A DNA stretch of 6,849 bases from Candidatus Margulisiibacteriota bacterium. GTDB taxonomy: Bacteria > Margulisbacteria > WOR-1 > XYC2-FULL-46-14 > JAHJBW01. A program made the translations under genes and the position numbers. Shown here piece by piece: positions 1 through 6,070 of the stretch. A model generated the notes under the pieces. That model was given only the letters and a program-made list of their open reading frames with translations, was not told where the DNA came from and did not search any database. The DNA is taken from the NCBI GenBank assembly GCA_018813405.1, contig JAHJBW010000176.1, positions 1 through 6,849 of the forward strand, in the 5' to 3' direction. Position 1 is the stretch's first letter, and each line of letters begins with the position of its first letter.

Positions 1-470
1 ATCTTTCCAGCCCTCAACGCGCTTATAACCTTAGCCGACAATTTAAATATCCTTAAAAGTTCGTATACCCTCCCCTCGCTCCTCCCCAACGCCTCCGCCA
101 CCTCCTTCTCTTTCATGCCATACGAGTTCACCAGAAGATTAACTACCTCCGCCTCCTCGATAGGCGAAAAATTGGCGCGCACCAGATTGGCCACCATCTC
201 CAGCCGCAGGGCTTCTTTGTCCTTGTGCACATCCACCACCAGAGCAGGGACCATAAGCGACGGTCTAGCGCCCAGCTCATCGAGCGCCATAAGCCGCCGG
301 TTGCCGTCGATAACCACGAACTCACGGCCCATCTTGCGGACGATCAAGGGAAAGAGGACTCCTTCGGCTTCAATAGATGCTTTTAGCTCCTCAAGCCCGG
401 CCAAAAGGTCCTTGCGGACTTGCGGTGAGGAATAGTTCAACTTATCGAATCGTATTTGTTGTATTTTCAT
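1..470 (-). CDS. ParB-like N-terminal domain protein (partial, 3' end off left edge)
   Basis: I translated the minus strand by hand; the frame stays open to the window edge, giving 156 codons with the C-terminus missing. The protein resembles the ParB/Spo0J N-terminal (CTP-binding) domain followed by a helix-turn-helix. Box I is seen at about residues 41-68: PLIVR, then FVVIDGNRR (DGNRR at 55-59, equivalent to the family GERR), then a D-E-L-G. Box II is at about 94-108, NLVRANFSPIEEAE, matching the family pattern NLxRxxLxPxEEA. A helix-turn-helix follows at about 118-141 (KEVAEALGRSEGRVYELL). Two ATGs are adjacent; I chose 470 because the GAGG at 477-480 lies 6 nt from it and only 3 nt from the ATG at 473. 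No ParA gene is visible, so it may be a stand-alone transcription or nucleoid factor, or phage- or plasmid-type, rather than the chromosomal segregation ParB. The family call is firm; the biological role is open. Confidence 0.85.
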   Translation of the reverse strand, partial: MKIQQIRFDKLNYSSPQVRKDLLAGLEELKASIEAEGVLFPLIVRKMGREFVVIDGNRRLMALDELGARPSLMVPALVVDVHKDKEALRLEMVANLVRANFSPIEEAEVVNLLVNSYGMKEKEVAEALGRSEGRVYELLRIFKLSAKVISALRAGK

Positions 471-476
471 CATGAT

Positions 477-480
477 CCTC
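477..480 (-). promoter_or_regulatory. Shine-Dalgarno of the ParB-like gene
   Basis: GAGG on the minus strand, within AGAGAGGAT. It is 6 nt from the ATG at 470 but only 3 nt from the ATG at 473, and so favours the second start codon. Confidence 0.55.
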
Positions 481-490
481 TCTTTCTGAT

Positions 491-502
491 GCAATTTATT
501 GC
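491..502. repeat. Short inverted repeat before the ParB-like gene
   Basis: GCAAT-TT-ATTGC is a perfect 5-bp dyad with a 2-nt centre, about 20 nt upstream of the ParB-like start codon. The loop is too short for a good RNA hairpin, so if it matters it would be as a DNA operator. A site this short in AT-rich DNA can occur by chance. Confidence 0.25.
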
Positions 503-536
503 TTAAAAGAAACGATTTATCTATAGACGCCGGCTA

Positions 537-565
537 TTGACTATCATTGATCCAAAGCTTATAAT
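537..565 (+). promoter_or_regulatory. Sigma-70-type promoter facing right, toward a hairpin
   Basis: TTGACT at 537-542 (5 of 6 consensus bases) and TATAAT at 560-565 (6 of 6) are separated by exactly 17 nt. The expected transcription start is near 572. No plus-strand gene lies downstream; instead a hairpin and T-run end about 60 nt later, so the likely product is a short RNA. The region is AT-rich, which raises the chance of an accidental -10, but a good -35 at the best spacing makes this the strongest promoter match I found in the window. Confidence 0.55.
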
Positions 566-571
566 ATATAT

Positions 572-634
572 AGTATCACGATGGCAGACTACGCCAAGGG
601 TTCGTCCCTGGCAGATGTCTGCTTTCTATTTTTT
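572..634 (+). ncRNA. Candidate small RNA of about 60 nt
   Basis: Inferred from a promoter (537-565) immediately followed by a terminator-like hairpin (584-622) and a T-rich tail (623-634). The predicted transcript runs from about 572 to 634. Its last bases are antisense to the final codons and stop codon of the NYN gene (stop at 626-628), so base pairing with that mRNA is possible. I recognise no known RNA family. An ATG at 581 opens a 46-codon frame, but it has no ribosome binding site and runs antisense through the NYN gene, so I do not call it coding. Confidence 0.4.
584..634 (+). terminator. Intrinsic terminator-like hairpin with T-run
   Basis: The outer stem pairs GCAGAC (584-589) with GTCTGC (617-622). 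After an internal loop, GCCA (593-596) pairs with TGGC (609-612) and GGG (598-600) with CCC (606-608) around a TTCGT loop, leaving A597 bulged. A T-rich run at 623-634 (TTTCTATTTTTT) follows on the plus strand. On the minus strand no T-run follows directly, so it points rightward, although the hairpin could also protect or end the NYN mRNA just past its stop. Confidence 0.6.
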
Positions 635-1147
635 CAGCCTATTCTCCCACAAGTTTACAAAAGCAAAATAATGAGCAAACTTCCGCAACAAAGAAGAAAA
701 GCTCTTTTTGTTCGGAATTAATAATTTAAAAAATTTGTTTTTGGATATCAGATACTCAATAAGACAATGAAAGTCGCCATCACCGGAAACAATGATCGCC
801 TTGTCATAATTGACAAATTCGACCATCGCCTGCAAAACAAGTTCAGCATCAACATTCCCCTTTACCACTTTTTTGTCTTTTGAAATTAAAATCGGTTTAA
901 AGATCAAAATATAGCCGATTTTTTGTAAATATGTATAAAGGTTTTCATTTCCAGCTTTATAGCCAATAAAGAGAAAAATCTTATCAACTCGATATTTTGT
1001 TTTTAAGAGAAAGTGGAATTTTTTAAAATCCAGCGTCCAGCCTCTATGCAGGAGATTTCCATTTTTGTCGTAAATATCGTTTTTAATGGCCAGATTCAAA
1101 TTCTGGCTGTCAATAAAGGCATAAATAATTTCTCGGTTATTGTTCAT
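626..1147 (-). CDS. NYN-domain (LabA/DUF88-like) putative ribonuclease
   Basis: This 173-residue protein fits a single NYN domain, the PIN-like nuclease fold of LabA/DUF88 proteins. The acidic metal-binding positions expected for the fold are visible: D13 in FIDSQNLN at the end of strand 1, D100 in KGNVDAELVLQAM, and D123 and D125 in VSGDGDF. The length is that of a bare NYN domain, with no OST-HTH or other added domain. The ATG at 1147 is preceded by AGGA (1156-1159) at a spacing of 8 nt, and a good promoter lies just upstream, so the gene is probably monocistronic. It is AT-rich (about one third G+C in a sampled row) and rich in Lys, Asn and Phe, unlike the operon to its right, which suggests a different origin. 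Metal-dependent RNA cleavage is inferred from the family; the target is unknown. Confidence 0.85.
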   Translation of the reverse strand: MNNNREIIYAFIDSQNLNLAIKNDIYDKNGNLLHRGWTLDFKKFHFLLKTKYRVDKIFLFIGYKAGNENLYTYLQKIGYILIFKPILISKDKKVVKGNVDAELVLQAMVEFVNYDKAIIVSGDGDFHCLIEYLISKNKFFKLLIPNKKSFSSLLRKFAHYFAFVNLWENRLKK

Positions 1148-1155
1148 CGATCGTT

Positions 1156-1159
1156 TCCT
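1156..1159 (-). promoter_or_regulatory. Shine-Dalgarno of the NYN gene
   Basis: AGGA on the minus strand, 8 nt before the ATG at 1147. It supports that start and, with the promoter at 1168-1196, gives a very short leader of about 14 nt. Confidence 0.55.
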
Positions 1160-1167
1160 GATGCCCT

Positions 1168-1196
1168 TTTATAATTTTATCCCCAACCCTTGCCAA
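1168..1196 (-). promoter_or_regulatory. Sigma-70-type promoter of the NYN gene
   Basis: On the minus strand TTGGCA (1196-1191, 5 of 6 consensus) and TATAAA (1173-1168, 5 of 6) are separated by 17 nt. The predicted start is near 1161, leaving a leader of about 14 nt that contains the AGGA. It lies in the spacer after the helicase stop codon, so the NYN gene can be expressed independently of the operon. I see no clear intrinsic terminator between 1148 and 1235, so read-through from the operon is also possible. Confidence 0.55.
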
Positions 1197-1235
1197 AAGC
1201 AATAAAAACCCCATCTCCCAACCCATGACAATTTG

Positions 1236-2777
1236 TTAAGACCTCGTTTTCATCTCCAACACCCTGTCCACCCTGAATACCCTTTCTTCTCCGCGCATCT
1301 TGCAGAATGCCCGCAATCCGACAAATGGCTTACCGTTGTATTCCATTTCCCCCACCTCCAGCGGGGTGATGATCCTCCGGCTCTTTACATCAGCCGCCTT
1401 CAGATAGGTTATCTCAATATCCGCTTTGCTTTCTATGGCCCTGGTAATCATCACCACCTTGTCCTCAAACGGACAGTCCTCTTCCGACTTCTGATATTGA
1501 AACCGGGTGACGAACTTGACCACCCGCCAGTCCATGAAAATATGCGACTTTTTAATAGGCTTCTTCAAAACCATGCCCTGGAGCGTCCGGCACCGGCTCA
1601 ACGCCACATACATTTGCCCGTGCGCGAAAGTCCCTTTGCCAATATCGATCGCCACCCTGTCAAAGGTCTTGCCCTGGCTCTTGTGGATGGTAATGGCCCA
1701 GGCCAGCTTCAACGGGTACTGGGTGAAAGCGCCAACCACATCCGTTTCAATGCGCCCCGACCGCCTGTCAAATTCGTAGTTGAAAACTTCCCAGGTAAAG
1801 GGCGATACCCATACCTCTTCCCCGTCCGCCAGCTTCACCACTATCTCCTCCTCATCAAATCCTGCTACCTTGCCCATGCTCCCATTCACCCATCGGCCGC
1901 GGCCGTCGTTGTTGAGCATCATCACCTGAGCGCCTTTTTTTAGGCGCAGAGCGGCCTCTGTCGGCAGTTGATAAGCCTCAAACTCCCCTTCCAGTTCGCC
2001 GGAAAACACCCTCTCTTTGCCCTTTAAGCTGTTAAGTCTTTGCTGATTGATGTCCGCCGCCATCTGGTTTGTGCTGGTCAAAATGACCGAAAAGTCCGAT
2101 CTGGGCTCATAAGAGGGGTCGTACCTTTTGTTGAGCGCCGCAAGCTCCGCCTCTCCCGCGGAATTGTTGCGGATGGAGTTTAACAGGGCTATGAACTTCT
2201 CATCCTTTTGGCGGTAAACCTTTTCAAGCTCCAGATATTCCATCTGAAAGCTCTCAAAAACTTGGGCATCGAAAAAATACGGGCTGGGATAATGCTCCTT
2301 GAATATCTGCTTTTCCCTGCCGGTCACCACGGGCGGAAGCTGGTACAGGTCGCCAATGAACACCATTTGGATCCCGCCAAAGGCCTGCCGCCCGCTGGGC
2401 CCGTTAAGCCGCAAAAATTTATCCACACAATCCAAAAGGTCCGCGCGCACCATGGATATCTCGTCGATCACAATTATATCTATTTTTAAAAAGATATTTG
2501 GTTTATCCCGGGTAAATTTGATCTTTTTTATCTTGTTGAGAGTAATGTCCGGCTTGAAGCCAAAGAAAGAATGGATGGTCTGCCCTTTCACATTGAGCGC
2601 GGCTACTCCCGTGGGTGCCAGAACAACAACTTCTTTTTTAGTGTTCGCGCGGAAATATTCCAAAAGCGTTGACTTGCCTGTGCCCGCCTTGCCGGTGATG
2701 AAAACATTTTTCGATGTATTCTCGATAAGCTCCAGAGCGCGCTTGAACTGGTCGTTTATTTCAAGGGTTGATCGCAT
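1236..2777 (-). CDS. Pif1-type SF1B DNA helicase with C-terminal WYL domain
   Basis: A 513-residue ATP-dependent 5'-3' DNA helicase of the Pif1/RecD-like group. Motifs in order: Walker A GKAGTGKST at 29-37; motif Ia region LAPTGVAA at 53-60; Walker B IIVIDEIS at 101-108; motif III with the Pif1-like sequence FGGIQMVFIGDLYQLPPV at 133-150; arginine-finger region EKVYRQ at 185-190; motif V HKSQGKTFD at 365-373; motif VI YVALSRCRT at 390-398. Residues about 443-513 look like a WYL domain (IEITYL at 454-459, SRRIITPLEV at 466-475, then RVFRVDRVLEM near the end). A WYL domain at the C-terminus is known for Pif1 of Thermotoga elfii, where it is an accessory ssDNA-binding module. The start overlaps the previous gene by 17 nt, with GGGGAG about 11 nt upstream. 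It is the last gene of the operon. Likely roles are G4 or fork processing; its link to LPS transport is probably only positional. Confidence 0.92.
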   Translation of the reverse strand: MRSTLEINDQFKRALELIENTSKNVFITGKAGTGKSTLLEYFRANTKKEVVVLAPTGVAALNVKGQTIHSFFGFKPDITLNKIKKIKFTRDKPNIFLKIDIIVIDEISMVRADLLDCVDKFLRLNGPSGRQAFGGIQMVFIGDLYQLPPVVTGREKQIFKEHYPSPYFFDAQVFESFQMEYLELEKVYRQKDEKFIALLNSIRNNSAGEAELAALNKRYDPSYEPRSDFSVILTSTNQMAADINQQRLNSLKGKERVFSGELEGEFEAYQLPTEAALRLKKGAQVMMLNNDGRGRWVNGSMGKVAGFDEEEIVVKLADGEEVWVSPFTWEVFNYEFDRRSGRIETDVVGAFTQYPLKLAWAITIHKSQGKTFDRVAIDIGKGTFAHGQMYVALSRCRTLQGMVLKKPIKKSHIFMDWRVVKFVTRFQYQKSEEDCPFEDKVVMITRAIESKADIEITYLKAADVKSRRIITPLEVGEMEYNGKPFVGLRAFCKMRGEERVFRVDRVLEMKTRS

Positions 2778-3156
2778 TCAAATACCGTCTCCCCAGCACC
2801 ACCGCCGCGTAGTCGTCCACGGGTACGGGCGGAAAAAGAAGGCCGCGGGGAATAAGCCTGAGTATGCCCGCGGGAGGATGATCATTGAAATAGAGCTTCC
2901 TGGCCTCTAATGTTGAATTTTTCTCGGCAGCAGCAACAACCTCAAAAGTAGAACGCAAAACAGCAAGGTCCTTCTTTACCCGCGGCGGCGCCGTGCCGTC
3001 CCCTGTCACTATTATCTTAAAACCATGCTTTTTGCTCAACCTCTCCACTTCACAAAGAAGTTCGGAAGAAGGAATGATCAGCCGCTCAACAACCATGTTT
3101 TTGTCCATCACCGCCAGGCCTGTCTTGTCTTTTCCAGGATCAATGGCCAGTATCAT
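2761..3156 (-). CDS. RNase H-fold (YqgF/RuvC-like) protein
   Basis: A 131-residue protein that fits the YqgF/RuvX-RuvC type of RNase H fold. The N-terminus MILAIDPGKDKTGLAV is the typical first strand with the catalytic Asp (D6). A second acidic residue, E78, lies in AAAEKNSTLEAR, and the C-terminal PVDDYAAVVLGRRYL supplies D114/D115, matching the family's final D-x-x-A-A pattern. The three acidic positions expected for metal-ion catalysis are therefore all present. YqgF/RuvX matures the 16S rRNA 5' end and RuvC resolves Holliday junctions; this divergent member cannot be assigned to either from sequence alone. Its ATG shares four bases (ATGA) with the DUF3084 stop codon and has only a weak Shine-Dalgarno, so translation is probably coupled. 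Its 3' end overlaps the helicase start by 17 nt, which suggests the two nucleic-acid proteins are made together. Confidence 0.75.
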   Translation of the reverse strand: MILAIDPGKDKTGLAVMDKNMVVERLIIPSSELLCEVERLSKKHGFKIIVTGDGTAPPRVKKDLAVLRSTFEVVAAAEKNSTLEARKLYFNDHPPAGILRLIPRGLLFPPVPVDDYAAVVLGRRYLNAINP

Positions 3157-4190
3157 TGCAGTTTAAATTCCACGTCGAGCGGCCCGACAGAATAGATGTC
3201 CCTGGTGGTAATAACATCAACCTTGACCTTCCTGTTCCTTAAAAGCACGTCCCTGGCGGTCTCAAATATCTCCGAGTACTGGATCTTGCCTATAGACCCG
3301 CTGACATCGGGCACAATGCCTTTTTCTTTGGCCAGTTGATGGGCCCTGGACAACAGTTGTTTCAGTTTTTCTTCCACCGCCGCCTGCCGCGTCTCGGCTA
3401 TTTCGCCGGAAGCAATGACCTCGCCTTTATTAAAAAGTTTGTCGTTGGGAACCAGCTCCAGGCGTATCGGCACCACCTGGCCCAGCACCACGTTGCTGTC
3501 AACCACGGCCTTTAACACGTTCTGCCCGGGATGGGCGGATATATAGGTCGCGGCATAATCGTAGTTGGTAAGCTCTATCACATCTTTTCCGGGCTCTACC
3601 GCGAACTTTTCCATATACGCGTTAACGCTTTTGAGCATGTTGTCCAATTGCTCCTCGACGGTCGAGCGCCTGTTGCTTTCCATAAGCGCCACCAGGATCA
3701 CTTCGCCTTTCCTGTAAAGCAGTGTCCCTGTCCTGGCATTTTCCACCTTGGCGTTAAGGCCTTCGCGCAGGTTCTCCAGTATTGATATCTCTTCCTTTGC
3801 CGTTACCATGGTGTCCTGCATATTGGCCAGCTCCTGGTTCTTTTTTTCAAGCTTTCCGTTGACCTCATTGTAACGGTTAAGGATATCTGTAAGCTCCGAC
3901 CTGGTCCTGGCAAGCTCTTCCTGGGCCGACCGGGTCTGGGCCCGCAGTTCTTCAAGCCCAAAAAGCGCCGTCCTGGCGTCTTTGGAGATAGCGATTATGC
4001 TGAGAAAAGTAAAGAGCGCTATAAGTACGCCCGAAAAAACGGTCACGGCCATGGCTGTATAACGCGGGCGCAGGTTGAAGATGGTAAGACGGCGGCGGCC
4101 AATGACGCGGCCTATCCAGTCGCCCACAAAAGCGATAAGGCCCGAAACAACGACCAGAACGACCACTATTTGAAGGCTAAAGGTAAACAT
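3153..4190 (-). CDS. DUF3084 membrane protein with coiled coil
   Basis: A 345-residue protein whose N-terminus matches DUF3084: GDWIGRVIGRRRLTIFNLRP at 23-42, followed by RYTAMAVTVFSG. Two hydrophobic segments (about 5-22 and 46-68) flank this basic stretch and should form an inner-membrane hairpin. A heptad-like, Glu/Lys/Arg/Gln-rich region at about 76-150 is likely coiled coil, and a soluble domain follows to the C-terminus. The function of DUF3084 is not established. Its stop-start junctions are tight on both sides: TGATG with the permease gene upstream and ATGA with the RNase H-fold gene downstream. Being co-translated after lptB and the LptF/G permease, it may be a partner or substitute scaffold for LPS transport at the membrane; that is inference from context. 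The family identification is confident, the role is not. Confidence 0.85.
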   Translation of the reverse strand: MFTFSLQIVVVLVVVSGLIAFVGDWIGRVIGRRRLTIFNLRPRYTAMAVTVFSGVLIALFTFLSIIAISKDARTALFGLEELRAQTRSAQEELARTRSELTDILNRYNEVNGKLEKKNQELANMQDTMVTAKEEISILENLREGLNAKVENARTGTLLYRKGEVILVALMESNRRSTVEEQLDNMLKSVNAYMEKFAVEPGKDVIELTNYDYAATYISAHPGQNVLKAVVDSNVVLGQVVPIRLELVPNDKLFNKGEVIASGEIAETRQAAVEEKLKQLLSRAHQLAKEKGIVPDVSGSIGKIQYSEIFETARDVLLRNRKVKVDVITTRDIYSVGPLDVEFKLQ

Positions 4191-5287
4191 CAGGTCTGCG
4201 CCGCCCGCCAGATGATGTATACTCCAATGCCGCCGGTAAGCACATTGGGCATCCAGGCGGCCGCGGGCGGGGAAAGCAGCTGCATCTCTCCAAAGGCCAT
4301 CGAGATGAACATCAAGACGTAATACACAAAGATAACCAGTATAGACACGCCCAGTCCGATGGACGAGGCCGAACGGCGCGGGGAAAGCCCCAGCGGCGCG
4401 CCCAGAAGAGCGAATACCAGGCTGGCAAAAGGTATGGCGATCTTTAGGTTTAGCTGTATTTTAAGGTCCGTGGTCTTGGCGCCCATCTTTTCCTTGGATT
4501 CGATAAACTTCTTAAGCTGGGTTATATTCATCTCTTCGGGAGAAATATCGCCCGTGAAAAAATCTGCCGGCGTAAACTTGATGGCCAGTATCTGCTCGTC
4601 AAATTTGACCAGGTGGCGGTATTCGCCATCGGCGTTCAACAGGTAGATAGTGCCCTTTTTGAACAGCCAGCTGTTCTGGTCCTTTAACCATTTCGCGCCG
4701 GAAGAGTTGACTATCTGCGAAAGCCGGCCATTGTCAAATTCCTGGACGATGACCCCCTGCATTTCGTCGCCTTTGATATTCCTGGCATACAGCACGCGCT
4801 GTATCACACCGTTGTCAAATTCGGGTATAAAGACGTTCTCTTCTATCTTTGGCCCGCTTTCCGCGGTGGTCATTATTAGCAGATTTTTGGCCGCGCGGTT
4901 GGATTCGGGCACCACTATCTCGTAAAAGTAAAAGGTGACCACCGAGATCATAAGGCCCAGCACTATCACCGGCACCATAAGGCGGAAAAGGCTTACCCCG
5001 CCGGCTTTGAAAGCAATGATCTCGCTGTCCTTGGAAAGCCGGGAAAAACCGAGCAGTGCCGCCAGCAGAGTGGCCATGGGAAAGATATAAACTGCCACAC
5101 CCGGCAGGCGGTAAAGAAAGACCTTCAACGCGGTGATCAAGGGCATGCCGCTTATGACCACCGCCCGCACCAGCTCAAAAAGCACCATGGAGGCGGACAG
5201 TATCAAAGAAAAGGATATCAATCCAAAAAGGAACGGATCGAGCAGTTCTTTAAAGATATAGCGGTCGATAATTTTTATTCTGAACAT
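4190..5287 (-). CDS. LptF/LptG (YjgP/YjgQ) family LPS-transport permease
   Basis: A 365-residue inner-membrane permease of the LptF/LptG family, which with LptB extracts lipopolysaccharide from the inner membrane and hands it to the periplasmic bridge. It has the expected architecture: three transmembrane segments at about 18-40, 60-82 and 103-125, a periplasmic beta-jellyroll region at about 140-260, then three more segments at about 281-299, 309-333 and 346-362. The cytoplasmic stretch LSKDSEIIAFKAGGVSLFRL at 84-103 is the family's coupling region that contacts the ATPase. The length is normal for the family. Its ATG overlaps the lptB stop by one base (TAATG) and its stop overlaps the DUF3084 start by one base (TGATG). 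Only one such permease is present here, so either it works as a homodimer or a second gene lies elsewhere. I cannot separate LptF from LptG. Confidence 0.92.
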   Translation of the reverse strand: MFRIKIIDRYIFKELLDPFLFGLISFSLILSASMVLFELVRAVVISGMPLITALKVFLYRLPGVAVYIFPMATLLAALLGFSRLSKDSEIIAFKAGGVSLFRLMVPVIVLGLMISVVTFYFYEIVVPESNRAAKNLLIMTTAESGPKIEENVFIPEFDNGVIQRVLYARNIKGDEMQGVIVQEFDNGRLSQIVNSSGAKWLKDQNSWLFKKGTIYLLNADGEYRHLVKFDEQILAIKFTPADFFTGDISPEEMNITQLKKFIESKEKMGAKTTDLKIQLNLKIAIPFASLVFALLGAPLGLSPRRSASSIGLGVSILVIFVYYVLMFISMAFGEMQLLSPPAAAWMPNVLTGGIGVYIIWRAAQT

Positions 5288-6009
5288 TAAAGCGTGAACT
5301 CTTCACCAAGATAGAACTTCCTGGCATCCTCATTATTGGCGATCTCTTGAGATTTACCGGAGATGAGTATTTCACCCTTGTGTACTATGTAGGCCCGGTC
5401 GGTGATCGAAAGGGTCTCGCGGACATTGTGGTCGGTTATCAGCACGCCGATGCCCTTTTCCTTCAGGTATCTGACAATGCCCTGCAGGTCGGCCACTGTC
5501 TTGGGGTCAATACCGGTAAAAGGCTCGTCCAGCAGAAGGAAAGAAGGGTTGGTGGCCAGGGCGCGGGCGATCTCTACCCTTCTTTGTTCGCCGCCGGACA
5601 GGGTATAGGCCTTTTGTTTGCGCAGGCCGTAAACGCCCAGCTCGTCAAGCAGTTTTTTGAGTTTGTCCTGGTAATCATGGCGCTTTATCTGGGGCATCAT
5701 CTCCCACAGAACAAGGATGTTTTCCTCTACGGTGAGCTTTCTGAAAATGGATGGCTCTTGCGGCAGGTAGCCGATCCCCAACCCCGAGCGTTTGTGCATG
5801 GGGAGATAAGTAATGTTTTTGTCGCCCAGATAAACAGAGCCCGCGTCCGGCTTTACCAGTCCCACCACCATGTAGAAGGTAGTGGTCTTGCCGGCCCCGT
5901 TGGGACCCAGCACACCCACCACTTCACCCTGGTTGACCTCCAGGCTTATGCCCTTGACGACCTTGTTGTCCTTGTAGGACTTTTCCAGCTTCTCGGTTTT
6001 TATGAACAT
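5287..6009 (-). CDS. lptB: LPS export ABC transporter ATPase LptB
   Basis: A 240-residue cytoplasmic ABC ATPase that powers LPS transport with LptF/G. All nucleotide-binding motifs are intact: Walker A GPNGAGKTT at 35-43, Q-loop Gln84 in LPQE, signature LSGGEQRRVEIARAL at 137-151, Walker B FLLLDE at 157-162 with catalytic Glu162, D-loop near 168 and H-loop His194 in ITDHNVRET. TTTFYMVVGL after Walker A and the DHNVRETL stretch are characteristic of LptB among ABC ATPases, and the next gene, a YjgP/YjgQ permease, confirms the call. The N-terminus lines up with other LptB proteins, so the ATG at 6009 is well supported. Yet there is no Shine-Dalgarno, and an extended -10 ends 6 nt upstream, which implies a leaderless mRNA. 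An lptA or lptC gene, often found just upstream, is absent here. Confidence 0.96.
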   Translation of the reverse strand: MFIKTEKLEKSYKDNKVVKGISLEVNQGEVVGVLGPNGAGKTTTFYMVVGLVKPDAGSVYLGDKNITYLPMHKRSGLGIGYLPQEPSIFRKLTVEENILVLWEMMPQIKRHDYQDKLKKLLDELGVYGLRKQKAYTLSGGEQRRVEIARALATNPSFLLLDEPFTGIDPKTVADLQGIVRYLKEKGIGVLITDHNVRETLSITDRAYIVHKGEILISGKSQEIANNEDARKFYLGEEFTL

Positions 6010-6015
6010 ATCTTA

Positions 6016-6024
6016 ATTATATCA
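6016..6024 (-). promoter_or_regulatory. Extended -10 promoter of the lptB operon, implying a leaderless mRNA
   Basis: On the minus strand the sequence reads TGATATAAT, a perfect TGnTATAAT extended -10, with no recognisable -35, which extended -10 promoters do not need. Only six bases separate it from the lptB ATG, so transcription would start at or next to the A of the start codon. The only purine-rich candidate upstream, TAAGAT, is a poor ribosome binding site. Confidence 0.5.
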
Positions 6025-6070
6025 TAATGTGTTCAGCGTTTTTTAGAAACCATACTAAAAACAAATGTAG

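Noticed and set aside
115..435. 106-codon plus-strand open frame at the left end
   Set aside because: Ser/Thr/Arg-rich shadow of the ParB-like gene on the other strand.
570..597. Minus-strand TTGGCG-16-TACTAT as a promoter for the ParB-like gene
   Set aside because: The -10 matches only 4 of 6 bases, the spacing is short and the -35 sits inside the hairpin; too weak to annotate, so this gene's promoter remains unassigned.
581..721. 46-codon plus-strand open frame starting in the small RNA candidate
   Set aside because: No Shine-Dalgarno, starts within a terminator-like structure and runs antisense through the end of the NYN gene.
1226..1239. ACAATTTGT dyad near the helicase stop codon as an operator or terminator
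   Set aside because: Only four to five base pairs, no T-run and no position relative to a promoter that would support a function.
1233..1943. 236-codon plus-strand open frame opposite the helicase C-terminal half
   Set aside because: It is antisense to an unmistakable Pif1-WYL gene, has no recognisable domain, and has the His/Pro/Leu-rich make-up of an antisense shadow.
2299..2910. 203-codon plus-strand open frame spanning the helicase and RNase H-fold gene junction
   Set aside because: Antisense to two supported genes, with no domain signal.
5347..6027. 226-codon plus-strand open frame opposite lptB
   Set aside because: It is fully antisense to lptB, whose motifs are all intact; no ribosome site or known domain supports it.
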